This document shows positions 25,094-33,400 of a DNA stretch of 64,000 bases, piece after piece. Positions within the stretch are counted from its first letter, which is position 1. Every line of letters starts with the position of its first letter. The stretch comes from a virus. A program made the translations under genes and the position numbers. The notes below the pieces were generated by a model. It did no database searches. It saw only the letters and a program-made list of their open reading frames with translations, and was not told the origin of the DNA. The stretch spans positions 1-64,000 of the IMG/VR virus record IMGVR_UViG_3300024999_000081. One strand, written 5' to 3'.

Positions 25094-25243
25094 ATGAATA
25101 AATTTGAGTATAAATTAACTTTCAAATCTGATTCAGAGAATATTATTGAGATTTTAGATAATATTTCTGAGACAATTAGAATGGAATTATTAGATAAAAT
25201 AATTAATCCTATGCCGTTGATTACTATGTTAGAAGAAGATTAG
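25094..25243 (+). CDS. 49-residue hypothetical protein
   Basis: ATG 25094, 4 bases after the previous stop and behind GTAGGTG; the longer upstream frame overlaps the previous gene and is rejected. One strand-helix unit with acidic end. Confidence 0.55.
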   Translation: MNKFEYKLTFKSDSENIIEILDNISETIRMELLDKIINPMPLITMLEED

Positions 25244-25286
25244 AACGTATAATTTTTTTAAAGTAAAAAATAAAGGAGATAATTTT

Positions 25287-25556
25287 ATGAAAAGAGTTAA
25301 GGAATTAGAAAGAAAGATGAACAGAAAGATTTTTACTGTTCGTGGGTATTTAATAACTACAGATACAAATGATAAATATGTTTTGTGGGCAAAAAATATG
25401 GCGAATGCTTGTGAATTAGTTCCATTGAAGTTATGTAATGGAACAACTAATATTTATGAAATTGAAAATAAATATTGTAAACCTTATGATAAAACTCAAG
25501 GAAAACAATATGAGAAATCATTTTGGTATTATGGAAGAGTATATAAGGTATCATAA
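25287..25556 (+). CDS. hypothetical protein
   Basis: An 89-residue basic protein behind AAAGGAG. N-terminal charged helix, then beta segments and Tyr/Lys-rich C-terminus. No motif recognised. Confidence 0.6.
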   Translation: MKRVKELERKMNRKIFTVRGYLITTDTNDKYVLWAKNMANACELVPLKLCNGTTNIYEIENKYCKPYDKTQGKQYEKSFWYYGRVYKVS

Positions 25557-25601
25557 ATACAAACAAACGACTCATTTATTGGTAAAAGAAAGGATATTAA
25601 A

Positions 25602-25805
25602 ATGAAATTAATTGGAACAGAAAACTTAGAAAGACAATTTACTATTTCAATTTCAGAAAGTGATTTAGGAACATTATTTTTAGCTTTAGGAAAATGTTCA
25701 GATATGGATATTAGAGAACACAGGGATGAATGTTATTCAGGATTAAAATACAATCCAGATGCTCTTGTAGTATACCAAGAAATAAGAAATATATTAGAAT
25801 CATGA
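25602..25805 (+). CDS. hypothetical protein
   Basis: A 67-residue protein behind GAAAGGATA. 'LERQFTISISESDLGTLFLALG' then a helix with His/Cys; no domain recognised. Confidence 0.6.
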   Translation: MKLIGTENLERQFTISISESDLGTLFLALGKCSDMDIREHRDECYSGLKYNPDALVVYQEIRNILES

Positions 25806-25838
25806 AATTAAGATTTGCTGTGGAAAGGAGAATAAGTT

Positions 25839-26045
25839 ACGTGTGATGAATTAGACAAACTAAGAAATAAAATAAGCAAACTAATTGTTGACAGAGATAA
25901 TTTAAAAGATGCCTTAGAATATTTATTAGACATGTATATTCAATTGGTTGATAATGCTTGCCAGTGCAAGAATATGTATTTTGATGATCCTACAGAATTA
26001 TGTCCATATTGTAATGCTAAAGAAGTATTAAAAGAGATTGAATAA
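25839..26045 (+). CDS. coiled-coil/zinc-knuckle protein with apparent ACG start
   Basis: A 68-residue frame (CDELDKLRNKISKLIVDRD..., then C-Q-C and C-P-Y-C) is clearly coding but has no ATG, GTG or TTG until residue 32. The only codon at the right distance (8 bases) from the strong GGAAAGGAG site is ACG at 25839; an in-frame TAA lies at 25833. Small coiled-coil plus zinc proteins of this type are common in phages. Start is inferred. Confidence 0.6.
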   Translation, partial: TCDELDKLRNKISKLIVDRDNLKDALEYLLDMYIQLVDNACQCKNMYFDDPTELCPYCNAKEVLKEIE

Positions 26046-26062
26046 AAAGGAGTGTAAAATTT

Positions 26063-26455
26063 ATGTCAATGTCCATAGGTGTAATTACTGGTTTTGTTGC
26101 TCTAGGTGGTTTAGGAATAGGATATTATATAATTAACTCCAAAAATACTAAAAGTAAAAAATCAGAAAAAGAAATTATCGTTCCATATACCAAACCAGCA
26201 CAAGAAAGAATTAAGTTTGCTAAAGTAAATACAGATATTAAAACTACACCAATTTCCACATCAACTACAAAGCAAACAAAAACACCTTCAAAAACTTCAA
26301 ATACTATTCGTAATCACAATACATATGATGATTTTTATCCTACATGTCATGATTATGGAAGTAGTTCTCATAGCAGTTCGTATGATTCTCATAGTTCTTG
26401 TGACTCTGGTAGTAGTGATTCAGGAGATTGCGACTGTGGTGGAGGATGTGATTAA
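26063..26455 (+). CDS. membrane protein with Ser/His/Cys/Gly-rich tail
   Basis: A 130-residue protein: one N-terminal transmembrane helix (about residues 5-25), a basic and Thr-rich spacer, and a tail rich in Ser, His, Asp and ending DSGDCDCGGGCD. The tail resembles metal-binding or low-complexity surface tails. Orientation unknown. Confidence 0.65.
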   Translation: MSMSIGVITGFVALGGLGIGYYIINSKNTKSKKSEKEIIVPYTKPAQERIKFAKVNTDIKTTPISTSTTKQTKTPSKTSNTIRNHNTYDDFYPTCHDYGSSSHSSSYDSHSSCDSGSSDSGDCDCGGGCD

Positions 26456-26499
26456 TATCCTGCAAAAATTTTATAAAATTAGAAAGGAGAAATAATATC

Positions 26500-26700
26500 A
26501 TGAAAATAAGATTTAACAAATACGCATTAATTACAAAAGAAAGACCTATGAAGTTTATTGATGGAAACTGTAATACCACAGATAGAATAGAAGAGGCAAT
26601 GTTAAATGATTCTGAAATAATTGTGAATGACGTTTTAAAAACATTTGACAATCCAGAAGAGTTTGAAGTATTGCCAGTTAATATTACCTACGAACTGTAG
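26500..26700 (+). CDS. 66-residue hypothetical protein
   Basis: ATG 26500 behind GAAAGGAG. Mixed alpha/beta protein; no motif. Confidence 0.55.
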   Translation: MKIRFNKYALITKERPMKFIDGNCNTTDRIEEAMLNDSEIIVNDVLKTFDNPEEFEVLPVNITYEL

Positions 26701-26729
26701 TTTTTAACGGTATTAGAAAGGAGTTAATT

Positions 26730-27017
26730 ATGGGATACACAACAAAATTTAATATTGGTGACATTGTATGGTTTGTGGAAGAAGAAATGGTATATGAAAA
26801 CAACTGTCCATGTTGTAATGGAAGATTGCCTAATTCTAAGGTAATGAAGTTTCATAAAACTACAGTTAAAGAAATATTTATTGGGAATGGATATAATAAA
26901 CCATACGAACAATATAATTTAACATATCCACGCAGTCTTTCTGCGAGCAAACTCTATGCAACTAAAAATGAGGCAGAAGAATCAATCAAAGCTTTAGATT
27001 ATAAAGGAGAGATATAA
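26730..27017 (+). CDS. hypothetical protein with CPCC knuckle
   Basis: A 95-residue protein with a beta-barrel-like N-terminus ('KFNIGDIVWFVEE'), C-P-C-C (about 27-30) and 'YATKNEAEESIKAL' at the C-terminus, a module seen in phage proteins that begin with 'F.IGD.VW'. Function unknown. Site GAAAGGAG. Confidence 0.65.
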   Translation: MGYTTKFNIGDIVWFVEEEMVYENNCPCCNGRLPNSKVMKFHKTTVKEIFIGNGYNKPYEQYNLTYPRSLSASKLYATKNEAEESIKALDYKGEI

Positions 27018-27019
27018 AA

Positions 27020-27424
27020 TTGAAAAATAAAAAGTTAATTGCAGGTCTTTTGTGTATAGGATTATTATAAATCCCTTTAACTGGCTGTGGTCAAACTGAA
27101 GCAGATAAAGTATCTTACAATTTATCATTAGAGGCAGATAATTTCAATGTTGTGCGTCAACTTACAGTAATTAATTGTATTACAAGTGATGTATTGTTTC
27201 AAATGACAGGAAGAATATCTATTAAAGCTGATAAAGAAGATAACCAACTCGAAGTAACAGTAGAAGACGAAAATGGTAATTATCAAAAACATTTTGTAGG
27301 CTTATCAGATAATGTAACATATGTTGTTGAGCAATTGAGAAGTAAGAATGTTGATAAGTATAAATATACATTGAACTATAATCCTAAAATGTGGATTCCG
27401 ATTGGTGTGGATAAGATTGATTAG
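27020..27424 (+). pseudogene. beta-sandwich lipoprotein with TAA inside its signal peptide
   Basis: TTG 27020 behind AAAGGAGAG opens a frame reading LKNKKLIAGLLCIGLL, then TAA (27068-27070), then IPLTGCGQTEADKVSYN in the same frame to 27424. The two parts make a perfect lipoprotein signal with lipobox LTGC, and the mature part matches small beta-sandwich lipoproteins of Gram-positive phages (NYQKHFVGLSDNVTYVVEQL). The stop replaces a residue that is normally a small or polar one in the hydrophobic core. A product could be made only by readthrough or suppression. Confidence 0.75.
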
Positions 27425-27461
27425 TAAAAGAAAATGTAATTAAGAAAGGAAGAAAATATTA

Positions 27462-27965
27462 ATGACAAGTCAAGAACAAAAAACCATAGATAAATTATAT
27501 CAATTAATGTCTGATATCCAAAAAGAGAATAATGAGTTTAGAAAACAAGTAAATGATCTCACCACTAAAATTAATACAAAATTAGAAACCAAACATCTTC
27601 CTATTACTTTAGAACAAGACATCTTATCTGTAGCACAACAATCAGTACAGAAAGCAATTCAAGAATCTATGACCAAGTACGATAGTCCTTTGATTAAACT
27701 TGTTTCTTCTGTGATAAATGAACATTCAATAGAGTTGAGAAAAATTATTTCAGATAGTTTTAATGAAGTAATCAAGAAAGAAGATTTTAAGCAATCAATT
27801 ATAGCAGGATTTTCACATAAAGTTGCTAGAAGTATTATCAGTAATAATGATGGATTATTTGATAAGGTGAGCAATGAATTAAAACAAGATGCTGTATTTA
27901 AGTCCAAGATGGCTTTAGCTGTAGCAAATGTTGTTAATGAGTGTTTAGAAAGAGGTAGTAAATAA
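27462..27965 (+). CDS. helical/coiled-coil protein
   Basis: A 167-residue almost fully helical protein: an N-terminal coiled coil (KTIDKLYQLMSDIQKENNEFRKQ) and a bundle with 'HKVARSIISNNDGLFDKVSNEL'. No enzyme motif. It is followed 1 base later by another helical protein. Confidence 0.65.
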   Translation: MTSQEQKTIDKLYQLMSDIQKENNEFRKQVNDLTTKINTKLETKHLPITLEQDILSVAQQSVQKAIQESMTKYDSPLIKLVSSVINEHSIELRKIISDSFNEVIKKEDFKQSIIAGFSHKVARSIISNNDGLFDKVSNELKQDAVFKSKMALAVANVVNECLERGSK

Positions 27966-27966
27966 A

Positions 27967-28200
27967 TTGAGTTCATTCAGAAAAGAATTTAATACATATA
28001 CTTTGGAAGAATTAAAAGATAATGATTTTGGTTTTACTCTTAAAGAATCATTCGTCCATGAAGATGAAGTTAAAAGTATGCTTGACTCAATAGAAAATGG
28101 CGTAAATATTATCAAAGAAGGATTGGAGAGTATTAAAGGATTAAGCGAAATTGATGACATTTATACTATAGTAAAATTATTATCTGATAAATTATATTAA
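27967..28200 (+). CDS. small helical protein, TTG start
   Basis: A 77-residue protein from TTG 27967, one base after the previous stop; the GAAAGAGG in the upstream gene end acts as the site. Acidic helices, no motif. Confidence 0.55.
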   Translation: MSSFRKEFNTYTLEELKDNDFGFTLKESFVHEDEVKSMLDSIENGVNIIKEGLESIKGLSEIDDIYTIVKLLSDKLY

Positions 28201-28222
28201 TTCTTGATTGAAGGAGGATTTT

Positions 28223-28369
28223 ATGAATACGAATAAGTTAATCGTTAAACTTTTAATTCGTTGTCTTAAATTATTAATGGATATCAAAAGCGAACAAACT
28301 GGTTCAAATTATTCTTTTGAAAAAGAAAGTGAAACAATTAGAGAAGCTAGAAAATATATAGGTGATTAA
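28223..28369 (+). CDS. 48-residue hypothetical protein
   Basis: ATG 28223 behind GAAGGAGG. Basic hydrophobic N-terminal helix (KLIVKLLIRCLKLL) and charged C-terminal helix; may bind membrane or another helical protein. Confidence 0.6.
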   Translation: MNTNKLIVKLLIRCLKLLMDIKSEQTGSNYSFEKESETIREARKYIGD

Positions 28370-28428
28370 ATTAATTGGAAAGGAGAAAATAATTTGATGT
28401 AATTGAATTGAAGGGAGGTGAATTAATT

Positions 28429-28608
28429 TTGCGTACATTAGAAATATACTTAAAAAGTGGTCATACAATCAATGTAAAATGTAAAGATTGGTCTTTTCAA
28501 ACAGACGATGTTACAGGTGAATTCACTGGTTATAATTTTACAGACTTAGATAGTCCTTCAACATTAGAAATTGTACCTGCTCAAATTGTTGGTTATATTC
28601 AAATATAA
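28429..28608 (+). CDS. 59-residue beta protein, TTG start
   Basis: TTG 28429, 8 bases after GGGAGGTG; the frame's earlier TTG 28408 precedes that site. 'RTLEIYLKSGHTINVKC' is a common beginning of small phage beta proteins. Upstream at 28379 a second site (AAAGGAG) leads only to TTG-ATG-TAA. Confidence 0.6.
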   Translation: MRTLEIYLKSGHTINVKCKDWSFQTDDVTGEFTGYNFTDLDSPSTLEIVPAQIVGYIQI

Positions 28609-28635
28609 ATAAATAAAAATATAAAGGAGTTAAAA

Positions 28636-29217
28636 ATGAAACAAGTCAAAATATTATGGACATTTTTAATAGTATTCATGTTAGCACTTCAACCTATGAT
28701 TACATTAGCAAAAAGTTCTTCAACATCATCTAGCAGTAAACCTTCTACTTCTACTAGTACTTCAAAAAATTCTAATACAGCACCAAAAAGCTCAATTGAT
28801 TTAAGTAAAAAACCAACTTCGTCTGGCACTTCTACTTCATCAACATCGACTAGTGTGAGTAAAAGCGTACCTTCTACAAGTGGTTTAACAAGTACAACGA
28901 GTTCAAAATATATTCCACCAAGCAATACCACTGTAACAAAGAAAACATTTTTAGGTTCTACATATAGCAATGGCAATAGCACATCATTTCATTTTGGAGG
29001 AACACCTTATAATTATGGGTATCATCCTAGATTTACTCCTAGTTGGTATAGTCCTTATTGGTACAATCCATATTACTACATGCATCCTGCACCTGTAATC
29101 GTAACAAGTGGTGACTTTGGATTTAGTTTCTTGATTATGTTAATTATCTTAGGAGCAATTGGTTATGGAGTTTATAGATATATTAAGCGAAAAAATACTC
29201 TTGATGTTAAAAAATAA
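28636..29217 (+). CDS. secreted/membrane protein with Ser/Thr-rich and Tyr-rich regions
   Basis: A 193-residue protein: signal peptide (about 1-25, ending ITLAKS), a long Ser/Thr/Lys region (26-100), an aromatic region (YNYGYHPRFTPSWYSPYWYN), and a transmembrane helix (about 163-183) with a basic cytoplasmic tail. Likely displayed outside and anchored by the C-terminal helix. It lies directly upstream of the TerD/TerC genes and may be part of that envelope-stress group. Confidence 0.65.
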   Translation: MKQVKILWTFLIVFMLALQPMITLAKSSSTSSSSKPSTSTSTSKNSNTAPKSSIDLSKKPTSSGTSTSSTSTSVSKSVPSTSGLTSTTSSKYIPPSNTTVTKKTFLGSTYSNGNSTSFHFGGTPYNYGYHPRFTPSWYSPYWYNPYYYMHPAPVIVTSGDFGFSFLIMLIILGAIGYGVYRYIKRKNTLDVKK

Positions 29218-29239
29218 AAAATGTAAGGGGAGATTAAAA

Positions 29240-29951
29240 TTGATTAATTTAGTTAAAGGCCAAAAAATTGATTTAACCAAAGATAATCCAAATTTGCAAC
29301 AGGTTAATATGTGTTTGGGTTGGGACTCAATTAAAGAAGGTAAAAAGAAAACCAAAATTAAGAAAAAGGGATTCTTCAATACTTTAGGAGAAGTATTTCA
29401 AGGTAAAGCATCGTTAAGACAGGTGGTAGATAGTATAACTTCGTCTGCATCTAATGCAGTAGATGATATTATTGAATCACAACATCAATCTAATATTGAC
29501 ATTGATGCTTCAGCAATAGTTTTGCATAATGATAAATATATTAATGGTTCAAATGATTTAGTTTACTATGGTAATACACGCCATTATAGCGGATCAATAA
29601 ATCATTCGGGAGATAATTTAACTGGTGAAGGAGATGGAGATGACGAAATAATCAATGTTAACTTTAGCCAAAATTCCTTCAAATGTAAACAAAGTAGTAT
29701 TTGTAGTAAATATTTATGGTTGTCAAAGTAGGAAACAGCATTTTGGTATGATTTCAAATGCTTATATTAGAGTAGTTAATCCGTTAATTAATCAAGAACT
29801 TTGTAAGTTTGATTTAACCGACGACTATTCAAAACATACTGCTATTTATGTAGCTGAACTTTATCGACATAATGGCGAGTGGAAATTTACTGCTATTGGG
29901 GTTGGATCAAAAGATACATCAGTAAAGGATATGACACGTAAATATAGATAA
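29240..29951 (+). pseudogene. TerD-family protein with insertion and frameshift
   Basis: Starts with TTG behind AAGGGGAG. The frame encodes TerD-like sequence (VKGQKIDLTK, DIDASAIVLHND, SGDNLTGEGDGDDEIINVN) with an extra basic segment of about 50 residues after LGWDSI. At 29663-29665 one surplus T shifts the frame; the rest of TerD (LAKIPSNVNKVVF..., ISNAYIRVVN, VAELYRHNGEWKF) continues in the next frame to 29951. TerD proteins bind Ca2+ through acidic loops and take part in tellurite and envelope-stress resistance. Unless slippage occurs, the product is truncated. Confidence 0.75.
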
Positions 29952-29991
29952 GTAATATATAAATTTAATAATTAAAGGAGAGATATTTAAT

Positions 29992-30570
29992 ATGATTAAT
30001 TTACAAAAAGGGCAAAAAATTGATTTGACAAAGGGGAACCCAAGTTTAAAAAAGGTTGTTGTAGCTTTAGGTTGGAGTCCTCAAACAAAAGTTGGAGAAC
30101 AATTTGATTTAGATGCTTCTGTATTCATGGGAAATTCTAATGGTAAATGCATGAAAGATGAAGATTTTATTTTCTACAATAATCTTAAACATTCTTCTGA
30201 GGCAGTTATTCATTCTGGGGATGATCATACAGGAGATGGAGAAGGTGATGATGAAGTCATTACTGTTGATTTTTCTAAAATGCCAATCAATATTGAAGAA
30301 TTAGATTTTATTGTAACAATTCATGATGCACATAATCGAAGAAACCAAAATTTTGGTCAAGTAAACGATGCTTATGTTAGGGTTTTAGATCCTGAACAAA
30401 ATAATATTCAATTATTAAAATTTGATTTAGGTGAAGATTTTTCCGTTGAAACAGCAGTATCAGTTTGTAAAATTTATCGTAAAGATGGAGAATGGAAGTT
30501 CTCTGCCGAAGGTGTTGGGTATGCTCATGGGTTAGATGGATTTGTTAGAGATCATGGATTAATGGCATAG
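29992..30570 (+). CDS. terD: TerD-family stress protein
   Basis: A complete 192-residue TerD protein. Signatures: 'LQKGQKIDLTKGNPSL', 'VALGWSPQ', 'FDLDASVFM' (acidic Ca-binding motif), 'HSGDDHTGDGEGDDE' (second acidic loop), and 'YRKDGEWKFSAEGVGYA'. TerD proteins bind Ca2+ and associate with TerC at the membrane, contributing to resistance to tellurite, some phages and colicins. It follows a broken paralogue and precedes terC. Confidence 0.9.
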   Translation: MINLQKGQKIDLTKGNPSLKKVVVALGWSPQTKVGEQFDLDASVFMGNSNGKCMKDEDFIFYNNLKHSSEAVIHSGDDHTGDGEGDDEVITVDFSKMPINIEELDFIVTIHDAHNRRNQNFGQVNDAYVRVLDPEQNNIQLLKFDLGEDFSVETAVSVCKIYRKDGEWKFSAEGVGYAHGLDGFVRDHGLMA

Positions 30571-30592
30571 AGAAAGGAAGTAATAAATAATA

Positions 30593-31339
30593 ATGAATGA
30601 ATTTATAAACAATATTCTTATCAATCTACATCACTTCAATCTTGCGGAACTAAAAATGGTATTTCAAAGTCCTCAAGATATACTCCTGATACTTTCTCTA
30701 GTTGTTATGGAAGTTATCTTATCTGTTGATAATGCTCTTGTGTTGGCGATTATGGTGAAAAATCTTCCAAAGAAGCAACAAAAATTGGCGTTAACGTTGG
30801 GTATTGCTGGTGCTTATACATTTAGATTGATAGCAATTGTTCTTGGGGTATATTTAGTTAAGATTGCTTGGATTAAGTTGGTTGCTTCATTGTATCTTGC
30901 TTACATAGTGTTTAATTTCTTCAAAAATAAAGATGAAAATCACGATGAAGTCAATGATGCTTTGCAAAAAGGGTTGCTTGCAACAATCGTATCAGTAGAA
31001 CTAGCCGATATTGCTTTTAGTATTGATTCAGTAGTTGCAGCATTCGGAGTATCAGATATACCTTGGGTAATTCTAATTGGTGGAATGGTTGGTATTTTAT
31101 GCATGAGGGAAGTTGCTCAAGTATTTGTGAAATTAATCGAGCGTGTTCCAGAGTTAAATTATACTGCTCATATTTTAATTGGGATTGTTTCACTAAAAAT
31201 GTTTGTTGGTGTATTTGGTATCGAAGCCCCTGATTGGTTATTTTTAAGCACGCTATTTACTACTTTTATTGGTACATTCGTAGTTCATAGATTTAGAAAG
31301 TCATCGAATGGGAGTGGGACTAATGAAAAATACGTTTAA
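30593..31339 (+). CDS. terC: TerC-family integral membrane protein
   Basis: A 248-residue protein with about seven hydrophobic segments. Typical TerC motifs are 'VMEVILSVDNALVLAIM' and 'VSVELADIAFSIDSVVA', whose acidic residues lie in the membrane and are proposed to bind metal (Mn or related ions). TerC exports or senses metals and works with TerD. It is in one transcription unit with two TerD genes and a small membrane protein that overlaps its end. Confidence 0.9.
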   Translation: MNEFINNILINLHHFNLAELKMVFQSPQDILLILSLVVMEVILSVDNALVLAIMVKNLPKKQQKLALTLGIAGAYTFRLIAIVLGVYLVKIAWIKLVASLYLAYIVFNFFKNKDENHDEVNDALQKGLLATIVSVELADIAFSIDSVVAAFGVSDIPWVILIGGMVGILCMREVAQVFVKLIERVPELNYTAHILIGIVSLKMFVGVFGIEAPDWLFLSTLFTTFIGTFVVHRFRKSSNGSGTNEKYV

Positions 31340-31538
31340 TGCATTAAAGAAAATATTTCTAATCATGCTAGGTGTGATGTTAACATTTTTAGCAATAAAA
31401 TTAGCATTTTTCTTAGTGCCAATATTTATTAAAGCAACAATTGCGTTAGTAGTTATTCTTTGTATAGGTGGAGTTTTAGGTGTAGGTTATTTGATAAATA
31501 GATTAAGAATGGTTATGTTTAGGCGAGAGAGGGATTAA
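31323..31538 (+). CDS. small membrane protein overlapping terC
   Basis: A 71-residue protein with two hydrophobic segments (about 8-30 and 33-58) and a basic C-terminus (RRERD). ATG 31323 follows GGGAGTGGG and overlaps the end of terC by 17 bases, so it is probably made with TerC and may be a partner. An upstream ATG at 31308 is within the binding site. Confidence 0.65.
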   Translation: MKNTFNALKKIFLIMLGVMLTFLAIKLAFFLVPIFIKATIALVVILCIGGVLGVGYLINRLRMVMFRRERD

Positions 31539-31548
31539 CTTTCCTCTC
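31527..31548 (+). repeat. hairpin at the end of the Ter operon
   Basis: GAGAGGGA-(6 bases)-TTCCTCTC, 8 bp with one G-U pair, around the stop codon of the small membrane gene. No U tract follows. Confidence 0.45.
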
Positions 31549-31601
31549 CAATCCCAACAAAATATCCGTTTGGTAGGAAATAAGAAAGGAAGAAAAATGT
31601 A

Positions 31602-31817
31602 GTGAACGAAAAAGAAATGATTGAGAAAATTAAAGAACTTGTTAATAGAAGATATAATGCTGTTAAATGTGGTTGGACAGAACAAAGATCAGAAGGAAAT
31701 TCTACAGATGTATTTCAAGATGGATATGATTGTGGAGAGTCTTCTGTTTTATATGAAATTGGAATTGTCCTTGACATGAAGTTGAAAGATCCAGAGGAAC
31801 AAGAGTATGATTATTAA
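31602..31817 (+). CDS. conserved small phage protein, GTG start
   Basis: A 71-residue protein from GTG 31602 behind GAAAGGAAG. The C-terminal 'DGYDCGESSVLYEIGIVLDMKLKDPEEQEYD' layout is characteristic of a small family in Gram-positive phages (function unknown). It overlaps the next gene by 11 bases. Confidence 0.7.
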   Translation: MNEKEMIEKIKELVNRRYNAVKCGWTEQRSEGNSTDVFQDGYDCGESSVLYEIGIVLDMKLKDPEEQEYDY

Positions 31818-32100
31818 TAACTCGATTATTGAATTTGCTAATGGAAGTAAAATTACTCCTCTAGAATCAACCACAAATAGTAGAGGATATAGAAAGGGTG
31901 TGTATTTTATGAGAGAGTCAATATCATTAGAGGATGGGAAATATGAGGTTATCTTTGATCAAAACGATAGAGTAAGTGAATTTTACGCTCTAAGATATGG
32001 TGAAGAGTGGAGAAGTCTTACAGGAGATAATATGGTTTTGTGTATGTTTCAGAGAATTAAAGAATTAGAAAATAAATTATTAGTTCATGGGATATCTTAA
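31807..32100 (+). CDS. hypothetical protein
   Basis: A 97-residue protein whose start lies inside the previous gene. It begins 'IIEFANGSKITPLES...RGYRKG', superficially like a segment of phage packaging ATPases, but lacks any ATPase motif. The middle is beta-rich and the end helical. Function unknown. Confidence 0.6.
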   Translation: MIINNSIIEFANGSKITPLESTTNSRGYRKGVYFMRESISLEDGKYEVIFDQNDRVSEFYALRYGEEWRSLTGDNMVLCMFQRIKELENKLLVHGIS

Positions 32101-32158
32101 AATGTTAGTTTGATAGAAGTATTTAAAATTAATTTAAAATAAAAGGGGATAAATACAA

Positions 32159-32422
32159 ATGAATAATATTAATGATACAGTAAAGATATTGCTAAATATC
32201 AACAATAATGATAAAGATGAAATAATTAATTACCATTCAAAATCAATAAAGCAATCAATATTAAATACATGCAATTTATCTGTTTTTCCTAATGAATTAG
32301 AATATATAGTAATTGAAATAGTTAAAGAAAAATTATCCTCTAAAAACCCAAAGAGTACATTTGAATATTTAAAAGAATATAAAAATGAATTAGATAATTT
32401 TAATTATGTTCAAATAATTTAA
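32159..32422 (+). CDS. small helical protein resembling head-tail connectors
   Basis: An 87-residue protein: 'DTVKILLNINNNDKDEIINYHSK', 'ILNTCNLSVFPNELEYIVIEIVKEKL'. The helix-loop-helix plan and the 'CNL...P.ELE..VI.IV' segment recall gp6-type phage head-tail connectors. There is no other structural gene nearby, so this assignment is tentative; it may be a look-alike. Confidence 0.5.
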   Translation: MNNINDTVKILLNINNNDKDEIINYHSKSIKQSILNTCNLSVFPNELEYIVIEIVKEKLSSKNPKSTFEYLKEYKNELDNFNYVQII

Positions 32423-32532
32423 ATTATAATATAAATAGATGGCAAACACAAGAGTAACATTGATGCTCAATGAAGATAGGGTTAGATATTAGGATTTAGA
32501 AAATAATTTAAGAATAGAAAGGAGCAATATTA

Positions 32533-32682
32533 ATGTTAATTCATTGTAGAAACTCGCTTTGCAAATATTATTGGGAAGACTCATGTACTATTATTTTAGA
32601 GAATAAACTTGTAGGACTTGATGAGAACGGTAAATGCGAAGAGCAAAGAGAAGGAATTAGCGATTGGTATAAAGAAGGATAA
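32533..32682 (+). CDS. 49-residue Cys-containing protein
   Basis: ATG 32533 behind GAAAGGAG. 'MLIHCRNSLCKYYWEDSCT' then a strand and 'GKCEEQREG': four cysteines with the spacing of a small family found widely in Firmicute phages and chromosomes. Likely a zinc or disulphide microprotein. Confidence 0.7.
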   Translation: MLIHCRNSLCKYYWEDSCTIILENKLVGLDENGKCEEQREGISDWYKEG

Positions 32683-32709
32683 TTTTATTAAATATAAAAA
32701 TAAAATTAT

Positions 32710-32738
32710 TTGACATTGGTATGATAATGGAGTATAAT
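32710..32738 (+). promoter_or_regulatory. strong sigma-A promoter
   Basis: TTGACA (32710-32715), 17 bases, TATAAT (32733-32738), with an AT-rich upstream stretch. Both hexamers are perfect. It drives the gene at 32777. Confidence 0.8.
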
Positions 32739-32776
32739 TATTATGAGTCCAGAAATTAGAGAAAGGAGAGTAAATT

Positions 32777-33187
32777 ATGAGAATATCAAATTTAACAAAC
32801 ATCTTCAAATCTATGCAAACCAAATTCCCAGTGGAAGAATGCATAGAAAAAGACAAGAAAGAAGAAGCAATGTATAATTCAAAAAATAAATATATCTGCA
32901 TGATTATAGACAAAAGATTTAAAGATAATATAGAATTAAAAATTATGACTCCTTACATATGGGTAGGAAACGAATCAAGATATTCAGGACATGAAGATTT
33001 TAAAGATTTTGTTGGTTATGGATGGATTGATGAAAATGGTCATTATATTGATAACTTTGAAAATCCAATACATGTTGTTGATAATGAAATTGTAATAGGA
33101 TTTGTGCCATATGAAGATAAAAATAGCGACGATCTAAAATTATGGGAAATATATGAGTTATTTTTAGAATATGTTGATTTACTTTAG
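32777..33187 (+). CDS. hypothetical protein behind a consensus promoter
   Basis: A 136-residue protein with a charged N-terminal helix and an aromatic beta-rich core ('TPYIWVGNESRYSGHEDFKDFVGYGWIDENG'). It is directly downstream of a perfect promoter, so it is probably well expressed. No family recognised. Confidence 0.65.
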   Translation: MRISNLTNIFKSMQTKFPVEECIEKDKKEEAMYNSKNKYICMIIDKRFKDNIELKIMTPYIWVGNESRYSGHEDFKDFVGYGWIDENGHYIDNFENPIHVVDNEIVIGFVPYEDKNSDDLKLWEIYELFLEYVDLL

Positions 33188-33222
33188 AACATTTGACTTA
33201 TTAAAGGAGGTGATTATATAAA

Positions 33223-33399
33223 ATGCGAAAAGTAAGATTCCTTAAAGATTATAAATCATTCAAGAAAGACACATATAGAGTTATTATGGAAGAAACTGCG
33301 TTGCATTGTCGTATCCAAGTTAATTTAGATAGTGATGAGTTATATTGGTTACATAAAGCAGATTGTGGTGTTTTGTTTCAAGTGGTAGAGAGGAGTTAA
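33223..33399 (+). CDS. 58-residue hypothetical protein
   Basis: ATG 33223 behind AAAGGAGGTG. Basic N-terminus (RKVRFLKDYKSFKK), then beta strands with two cysteines. Ends 1 base before the next gene. Confidence 0.65.
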   Translation: MRKVRFLKDYKSFKKDTYRVIMEETALHCRIQVNLDSDELYWLHKADCGVLFQVVERS

Positions 33400-33400
33400 A

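Noticed and set aside
28689-28982. Minus-strand ORF of 97 codons opposite the Ser/Thr-rich protein
   Set aside because: Its Val/Leu/Glu composition is the simple complement of Ser/Thr codons; no start site.
31807-32100. Possible terminase fragment ('NGSKITPLES...RGYR')
   Set aside because: The similarity is limited to a short segment; no Walker or nuclease motif is present.
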